64,000 nt of DNA, from assembly GCA_039602395.1 (NCBI GenBank), contig JBCNJP010000025.1:42572922-42636921 (forward strand), written 5' to 3'. Shown piece after piece: positions 57,803-64,000 of this stretch; position 1 is the first letter of the stretch; every line of letters starts with the position of its first letter. The DNA comes from Deinandra increscens subsp. villosa (lineage: Eukaryota > Streptophyta > Magnoliopsida > Asterales > Asteraceae). A model generated the notes under the pieces. That model had not been told where the DNA came from. It saw nothing but the letters and a program-made list of their open reading frames with translations, and did not search any database. Made by a program: the position numbers and the translations under genes.

Positions 57803-57985
57803 TTAGGTTCAAATGAGAACTTTTTATTTTGAGAACTTTTGAGAACTAAATCTCCACCACTAATTTCAGGTGGGGACCACTATAATTCATTGGGGGGGGG
57901 GGGGTTTCCATATATATAAACTAGTGGCTGAGATTAGTTCTTTTTAGTTCTCAAATCCAATTGGTTCTCAAATGATCATCTCCCT
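57803..57985. mobile_element. MITE-like palindromic element with poly-G tract
   Basis: The left arm holds TCAAATGAGAAC, TTGAGAACT and CCACCACTA. The right arm holds the reverse of the same motifs (GTTCTCAAATGATC, AGTTCTCAAAT, TAGTGGC), giving inverted repeats of about 60 bp. A run of about 14 G lies in the loop (57890-57903). No target duplication was resolved. Confidence 0.6.
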
Positions 57986-58403
57986 ATTTCTTTCACTATA
58001 TATTTTGTGATTTTTAGGTTGTACGTATAATTTATTTACATAGTAAATCATATAAAACTTCATTTTCTAAGTTCAGGACGTTTAATGATAAAAACATATA
58101 TAAATATAAGAAGTTTATATAAATACTTTGCACCACATGTACATGATGTAAAGCATTGCGGTTTGTGCCTCACGTCGCGACTTTGGATTCTATTACTTTT
58201 GTGTATCTCGTGATTTTAAACAATGTGACCATTAACGGTAATTGGTTTTGTTCGAAGGAGATGATGTGTAAATCAAAATGAATAAGACAAACCATTAGCA
58301 CACTTTTGAATAAAAAAAAGTTTCTATAGCGTCATTACGACCCTTCAGGTAAAAGGTTTTGGTTCCGCCACTAGTGATTATCCTCGCAGCAACACGCAGG
58401 TTA
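57986..58403. other. Spacer between the MITE and element G
   Basis: AT-rich. At 58350-58375 a GGTTCCGCCACTAGTG motif resembles one hAT terminus, but no partner was found. Confidence 0.4.
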
Positions 58404-59133
58404 TGTTATACCCCGGATTTTGCTTCTGAATTTTACTAATGATCTTCGACAGGTTAAGACCCATGGATGTCAAATATACAGGGACTGCGCTTTCGGTTAT
58501 CGGTACCTAGGATTTCTATTTTTGTTCGTGGTACCATAATTTGATTATTATCCCAGGATGTAATGTATACTGAATTTATCTATGTAATCTACATGATCCC
58601 AGCATGCATGGATACCCTGCATGCTATGACGACGCTACTAATCTTTTCTTTGATTCTATGTGATCAAGCCAGGAACGAGAAGATGGATAACGGTCATGTA
58701 GACTCACTCAAAGTCAGAGCACGTGTGGAAATGAAGACCGGCCACCAAATTGTCAAATAACGGCTACAAGTCGTTAAGAGGAAAATCCCAAGAATCACGG
58801 ATAGTTAGTTAGGAACTGATTGTATTTAAAGGCGGTATAGGATTCATTTTACACACTTACGATCACTTGTGCTCTCACTCACACACTTAGCTATTGCCGC
58901 AAACACTTGTAATTGAATTATTTCTAGTGGAATAAACGAGCAATGTGTGTTATCGTTGCTAAGGGGTTTTTTAGGCTGGTGGCTCTTGGAGACATCCAAG
59001 GGTTAATGGCTTTTTCCCCTCAAAAATCTCAGTGTTCTTAGTTGCATTCAGGGAAGTTATAAACTCAACATCCAAGGCACCATACCTCACAAACTAATTT
59101 GGTTACTAAATTCACTCTTGCAATTTTTAGCCA
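58404..59133 (+). repeat. 5' LTR of element G
   Basis: Starts TGTTATACCCC. The end is placed at AGCCA, nine bases before the primer site, and is uncertain without the 3' copy. A possible TATA-type ATTTAAAGG lies at about 58825. Confidence 0.75.
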
Positions 59134-59141
59134 AAATAATT

Positions 59142-59159
59142 TGGCGCCCACCGTGGGGC
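59142..59159 (+). other. Primer binding site of element G
   Basis: TGGCGCCCACCGTGGGGC, a primer site type common in Tat/Ogre Gypsy elements and different from the Met-tRNA type used by A-D. Confidence 0.85.
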
Positions 59160-59213
59160 AACTGGTGTCAATTTTCTTTAAAACTCTTTTCAGATTTGTT
59201 CTAAACATGATCT

Positions 59214-60800
59214 TTACAAAAATCCATCAAAAATGGCAACACAACCAAAAACCTCGAATGCATTTTCCCCTGCGAACACCTCTACTACAGCTAGCACTGT
59301 CCTCCCTCCTCCACTGTCACTGGTTACCACGTCAACAACGGATACTGTGAACCGTAACACCAACAGAATTGACAACCAGGTGTAACGGGACCAGGACGTG
59401 GTGGTGAAATCCCAGTACTGGTCTCTAATGATGAATTCATCACCATATTTTCGAAGATGCAGCAGTACATGGAACAACAACAGAAGGTGAACCATGATGT
59501 GCTTGGGGAAATGGCTAGGCTGAGATCAGAGATGGGTAGTGTGGATCATATGCCTGTGTCTCCTATCCAGGCTAGAAGGCTACAATACAATAGTCCTGGG
59601 AATGGATCTATTTCTAGCAGATGACATTCTAGTCACATACCCAAGACCTGCATTTGCTACTGCTTATACTACCCTGGCTGATACACCCGGGATGTCTACA
59701 TTCAGGGAATCTGCTGTGAATCCTGGGGGTACCGCTACCTAGGATGCTGGTAACATCCTTGGAACCTCTAATCTTAATGTTCGTACTAACGAATATGTGC
59801 AGGACGCAGGTCTTAGCCCAGCAGTGGCCAGGGAGCTCAAAAAACTAAAAGATATGATCTCGAGTGTCCCTGGAGTGGTCCAACCCATTCCCGAAGTAGC
59901 ATCGGCGAGTCATCGAAGTTTAAGGTTCGCTCCCCCAATATGTGACGTGGAAATACCTAAGAGGTTCCAAACCCCCAACATGAAGTTGTACGATGGCACA
60001 ACTGACCCGGAGGAACACGTGGCCTAGTACATGGAAAGGATGGAAGTAATCTACATGCCTCCTTGAAATCAAGGAGGCATGCCTATGCAAAGGTTTTGGG
60101 TTGACACTCACGGGCTCAGCTTTGAAGTGGCTCCTGAGTGTTCCACCCTTTTCTATCACATCTTTTTCTCATTTAGTTAATTTATTCAACAACCAGTTTT
60201 CCTGTAGTCGCAGTTTTCCGAAAAACTAACGAGTGATCTTTACAGGGTTACCCAAAATGCTAACGAGTCTCTCAGGGATTATGTGAACAGGTTTAGCAGG
60301 GAAGTCTTGGATATTCCCAACATGGATATGGCTACCGCCGTCCAAGCATTCAAAATGGGCCTTAAGAAGGATTCACCCTTCTACCAAGATCTTGTGATGA
60401 ATCCTTGTCACAGGCTTGATGATGTAAGGCATAGGGCCCTAACATTTATCAGGCTTGAAGAAGATAAGATAGTGCAAGAAAAAGTGGATGCAGACCCAGG
60501 ATACGGCTCCTCCAACAGGAAATCAGAATCAATGCATCCTAGGTCTCAGAGGCCTAAACCCTATTCCAAACCCGACAATCCTAGGGTTAACAGGGCAGAT
60601 CATGGTGAAGACGAGGATGATGAAGAATATCCTACTTTTAATGAATTTTGTTTTGCTACTGATGTTGCAGGTGTAATTAATGCTATGCAGGATTTGGGGG
60701 ACAAAGCAAGGTACCTAGGAAGACGGATAAACAAACATCCTGGAAGGACAAGTCCAAGTGGTGTGCGTACCAAGAGGACTTTGGCCATGTGACCGAGGAT
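59214..60800 (+). pseudogene. Element G Gag
   Basis: Gag core motifs: IPKRFQTPNMKLYDGTTDPE (about 59955), then ESLRDYVNRFSREVLDIPN (about 60265) and ALTFIRLEEDK. It is interrupted by stops at 60028 and 60066 and by frameshifts at about 60085 and 60790. The acidic region EDEDDEEYP precedes a Cys/His part ending near EDCIAMHKEI. Structural particle protein by family. Confidence 0.85.
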
Positions 60801-61502
60801 TGCATAGCTATGCACAAGGAAATCAGTTATCTATTAAGCAAATGCTTCCTGAAGGAGCTCTTTGGAAGAAATAAAGACAAATCCAAGAGCGCTGATTCGC
60901 CCGCAAAATCCAGGGGCACTGACCAGACCCAGGATGCAGACAGATCACGCGGATATCCTGAGCGAGCAACATCCCCATCCCCGGATGCAAATGTAATTTG
61001 TTTTATTTCTGGTGGATCTGATATATGTGGTACCTCTTATTCTACAGCTAAAAGACATACAAGGGAGGCCAAGTCAGACATACCTAAGAAACCAATCAAG
61101 ACGTCAATACAAATGGACATGAAAGATGTTACCTTTGGCGAAGAAGATAGGTGCAATGTCAAGGATCCTCGTCATGATGGGCTGGTGATCACGCTCTATA
61201 TAGCTAACCACTTTGTGAAGAGGATCCTGATCGATGGGGGTAGTTCTGTCAACATCATTAGACTTAAAACTTTGACTAAGATGGGAATACACCAGGATAG
61301 AATTATAGCCAAATCCACGGTACTTGTGGGTTTCAGCGACGAAACAAAGAACACCCTGGGAGAGGTAAAACTCCCAGTATACATTGAAGGTGTGAACTCG
61401 ATGCAACGCTTTTGTGTCATGGATGCTCCGTCCGAATACAACGTTATCCTGGGCAGACCCTGGATTCATGACATGAAGGTTGTCCCCTTGACCTACCATT
61501 AG
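60801..61502 (+). pseudogene. Element G Gag C-terminus and protease
   Basis: An open frame whose retropepsin motif reads RILIDGGSSVNII (about 61225). The usual Asp-Thr/Ser-Gly is Asp-Gly-Gly here, which also occurs in related elements as Asp-X-Gly-Ser-Ser. The flap and NVILGRPWIHDM motif follow. A stop at 61500 ends the frame. Confidence 0.85.
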
Positions 61503-62395
61503 TGTGTCAAACTACCAACACCCTGGGGAGTGGTCACCATCAATAGCGATCAACAAGAAGCGAATACTGCTACACATTATCTATGAAGATTTCAGCAAAG
61601 GCCCGTCAAGGATAGCAATTAAAGAAGAAGGCCATGGATGTCCTAGAGGCAAGGGATCAAGATGTAAAACAGGTAGTCCTATACCCCTTGCATCCTGGGA
61701 AGAAAGTGTCGATTGGCACTAACACCCCTGGCCCTATTAAAAAATAGCTGGTTGAATTTCTCAGATCCAGAATGTCAACGTTCGCATGGAATAATGAAGA
61801 CATGACAAGTATATCCAAAGATGTTATAACACGTAAACTTGGTATTGACCTCTCTTACAGGCCAGTGCATCAAAAGAGAAGAAAGTATGCTCCTGAAAAG
61901 TATGTGATAATCCAAGAGGAGGTGGACCGCCTACTGACGAACAGGATGATCTAGGGAAGTCAAGTTCCCTAGATGGTTGGCGAATGTTGTGGTAGTGGAG
62001 AAGAAAAATGGCAAATGGAGGGTCTGTGTAGATTACACAGACCTAAACCGTGCATGTCCTAAATACCATTTTCCCTTACCACACATTGACTCTATGGTGG
62101 ATGCAACGGCAGGTCATGAAATGTTAACATTCATGTATGCCACCTCAGGGTTCCAACGGATTCAAATGGAGCCAAGTGATCAGGAGGATACAACGTTCAT
62201 TACGCCTACAGGTAGTTATTGTTATGTTATTATGCATTTTGGATTGAAAAATGCAGGGGTAACCTACCAAAGACTGGTGAATATGATGTTCAAGAGAAGC
62301 TAGGAGAAACTATGGAGGTATATATAGACGACATGGTGGTAAAATCCCTGAATGTCAGCACCCACGTCCAGGATGTTAAATAATCTTTTGATATC
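61503..62395 (+). pseudogene. Element G reverse transcriptase
   Basis: LGIDLSYRPVHQKRRKYAPE leads into the RT, then VVEKKNGKWRVCVDYTDLNRA, then FMYATSGFQRIQM, MHFGLKNAGVTYQRLVN and YIDDMVVKS. In the second block the catalytic Asp has become Tyr (codon TAT, 62136-62138). Stops at 61723, 61747, 61953 and 62382 and frameshifts at about 61960 and 62300 disable it. Confidence 0.9.
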
Positions 62396-62975
62396 TTGGA
62401 CAAGTACAATATGAAGCTGAATCCAGAGAAGTGTCATTTTGGAGTGGGTGCTGGAAAAATCTTGGGTTACATGGTGACCAAGAGAGGAATCGAGGGTAGC
62501 CTTGAACAAATTTGCGCCATTATGAATCTGAAGTCACCGAAGTCAACCAAGGATGTACAAAGGCTGACAGGCCGGGTTGCAGCCTTGAACAGATTTATTT
62601 CCAAATCCTCAGAGAGATGCCAAGATTTCTATGACATCCTGAGAAAGAACAAAAAGTTCGAGTGGACATCCAAGCATGAGCAAGCCTTCCAGAATTTGAA
62701 GTCATATTTATCCTCAGCACCTCTCTTGATGAAGCCGAACCCAGGGGAACCATTGTCCTTGTACCTTGCAGTTTCGAGAAATACGGTGAGTGCAGTCCTA
62801 ACCAAGGATGCAGAGGGTCAACAACACCCGGTGTACTATGTGAGTAAGAGTCTCGTTGACACGGAATCCAGGTATTCACATTTAGAGAAACTTATACTAT
62901 CCCTAAGTATGGCTTCCACCAAACTTAGACATTATTTTGAAACTCATACTATACATGTGCAAAATGGTCCCTGAA
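62396..62975 (+). pseudogene. Element G RT connection and RNase H
   Basis: Frame of 192 codons with KLNPEKCHFGVGAGKILGYM, then KKFEWTSKHEQAFQNLK, then LYLAVSRNTVSAVLTKD and the RNase H-like tail. The first RNase H position has AVS where an Asp would be expected, as in many Tat elements with a degenerate first RNase H. Confidence 0.88.
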
Positions 62976-63069
62976 GTTGAGCACTTACAACCTGGTCTAC
63001 GAAGCAAGAACAACCATAAAATCATAGGCTCTAGCAGACTTTGTGGCTGATTTTAGTAGTGACATACAG

Positions 63070-63540
63070 AATGAAGCATATCAAGAATTCCAGAATCTGC
63101 AGGAAGAAGAATTCTCAGGATGTGGGACCATATTTACAGATGGGGCATCCACTGTCAGGGGTACAGGCCTTGGAATCATACTGAAATCGGCACAGGGGTA
63201 CATGATACCCTAGGCTGTAAGGTGTGGATTCCAAGAAACTAACAACGAAGCGGAGTATGAAGCCCTGATTGCTGGTTTACAATTAGCCTTGCATCTCGGG
63301 ATTTAGAACATCCAGGTATACGTCGACTCCCTACTTTTAACTAATCATTTCAATGGAACTTATGGAGTGAAAGGGGAGAAGTTGGCCAAGTACCTAGAAA
63401 TTATGAAGGCTATATCCCAAGATTTTCAAACTTTCAATATTCAGCAAGTACCTAGGGATGAAAATGCCGAAGCAGATGTAGTAGCAAACCTGGGTCAGCA
63501 TTCAAGGCAATGGAAGATACACACATTCCCATAATTCACA
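63070..63540 (+). pseudogene. Element G second (archaeal-type) RNase H
   Basis: Motifs IFTDGASTVRGTGLGIIL, NNEAEYEALIAGLQLALHLG and VYVDSLLL carry the expected acidic residues. Two in-frame stops (about 63213 and 63304) break it. This extra RNase H before integrase supports the Tat assignment. Confidence 0.85.
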
Positions 63541-64000
63541 TACTAAGCCCAGAAATCAACTAACTGGAGAACCTAGAACACACTGACCCTTGGGGCAGAG
63601 TCTTAGCATCTAATTCCCAGGATAGATGATGTCCTGATTCCCATGATAGTCCGTCATCCTGGACGCGGCCTATCATAGACTATCTACAGAATGGTTCTAT
63701 CCCGAAAGAAGAAAAGGATACAAGGGAATTCAGGACCAGAATGGCCATGTACGTCCTTATAAAAGGGAATTTATATAAAAAATCCGTTTGTAGGTACATA
63801 CCTAAGATGCTTGGAACACGACGAAGCTCAGAAAGTACTCAAATACATTCATGAAGGCAATGCGGAAACCACACAGGGGGCATGTCTCTTATGTCTGAAA
63901 TCCTAAGAACAGGCTACTTCTGGCCATCCTTGAGAAAGGATTCCTAGGATTTCGCCCTTAAATGTGATGTTTGCTAGAGACATGCCAATATTCCTCATCA
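63541..64000 (+). pseudogene. Element G integrase N-terminus, truncated
   Basis: Frames code for FRTRMAMYVLIKGNLYKKS, then a zinc-domain HTGGMSLMSEILRTGYFWP (about 63870-63925). The window ends before the catalytic core. Frameshifts lie near 63800 and 63870. Confidence 0.8.

Larger units (their letters stand above)
58404..64000 (+). mobile_element. Element G: Tat/Ogre-type Gypsy retrotransposon, truncated by the window end
   Basis: LTR, then primer site, gag, protease, RT, RNase H, a second RNase H domain and the start of integrase. RT-RNase H-integrase order marks Gypsy, and the additional RNase H domain before integrase is characteristic of the Tat branch. Many stops and frameshifts show decay. 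The 3' part and the 3' LTR lie beyond the window. Confidence 0.9.

Noticed and set aside
58350..58375. hAT terminus just before element G
   Set aside because: Only one terminus-like motif is visible, with no partner or duplication.

Overview
The window is nuclear plant DNA. It is AT-rich, has spliced genes with GT-AG introns, and is dominated by nested LTR retrotransposons, MITE-like elements and a Pack-MULE. Conserved proteins point to a eudicot. The retrotransposon types, in particular a Sirevirus-like copia with an env-like 3' ORF and a SINE with a GAT-rich tail, make Asteraceae my best guess; that is inference, not proof.

Layout. (1) 380-7076, minus strand: one complete six-exon gene for the 26S proteasome ATPase RPT3 (416 codons). 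Its introns hold a SINE-like insertion with an 11-bp target-site duplication (TSD), a 183-bp tandem duplication and a hAT-like MITE remnant. (2) 7461-47916: a Pack-MULE with long inverted termini and a perfect 9-bp TSD (AACTATTTA). It carries a decayed fragment of a CEPR1-like LRR receptor kinase and begins only 384 bp upstream of the RPT3 start codon. (3) Inside the LRR fragment sits a 39-kb nest of retrotransposons. Element A (copia-type, gag-only, + strand, 8148-47283, TSD AATCT) is split by element B (Sirevirus-like copia with gag, pol and env-like ORF, 11675-22131) and by element C (gag-only relative of A, minus strand, 23452-45671, TSD ATTGT). C is split by D, a recombined tandem array of chromodomain Gypsy copies (24534-42272, flanked by CTTGA). 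One LTR of D is split by a solo LTR, E (26978-29349, TSD TACGT). Counting the Pack-MULE, this is five levels of insertion. (4) 47917-58403: mostly unassigned DNA with minisatellites, MITE-like sequence, possible exon remnants of a minus-strand gene, and a coding-free LTR element, F (51380-55220). (5) 58404 to the window end: the 5' part of a decayed Tat/Ogre-type Gypsy element, G, cut by the window edge.

The only gene that looks functional is RPT3. Every retrotransposon ORF carries stops, frameshifts or deletions, so no intact autonomous element is present. The most unusual pattern is that A, B, C and F each carry their own short word, repeated many times in the 5' leader and, for A, B and C, also in the LTR as partial palindromes: GGTACG in A, TTTACGATC in B, CCGAAC in C and TTAGCGAACTT in F. 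The gag-only pair A and C, which share a long coiled-coil domain and a second zinc knuckle, is the other candidate for something little described.
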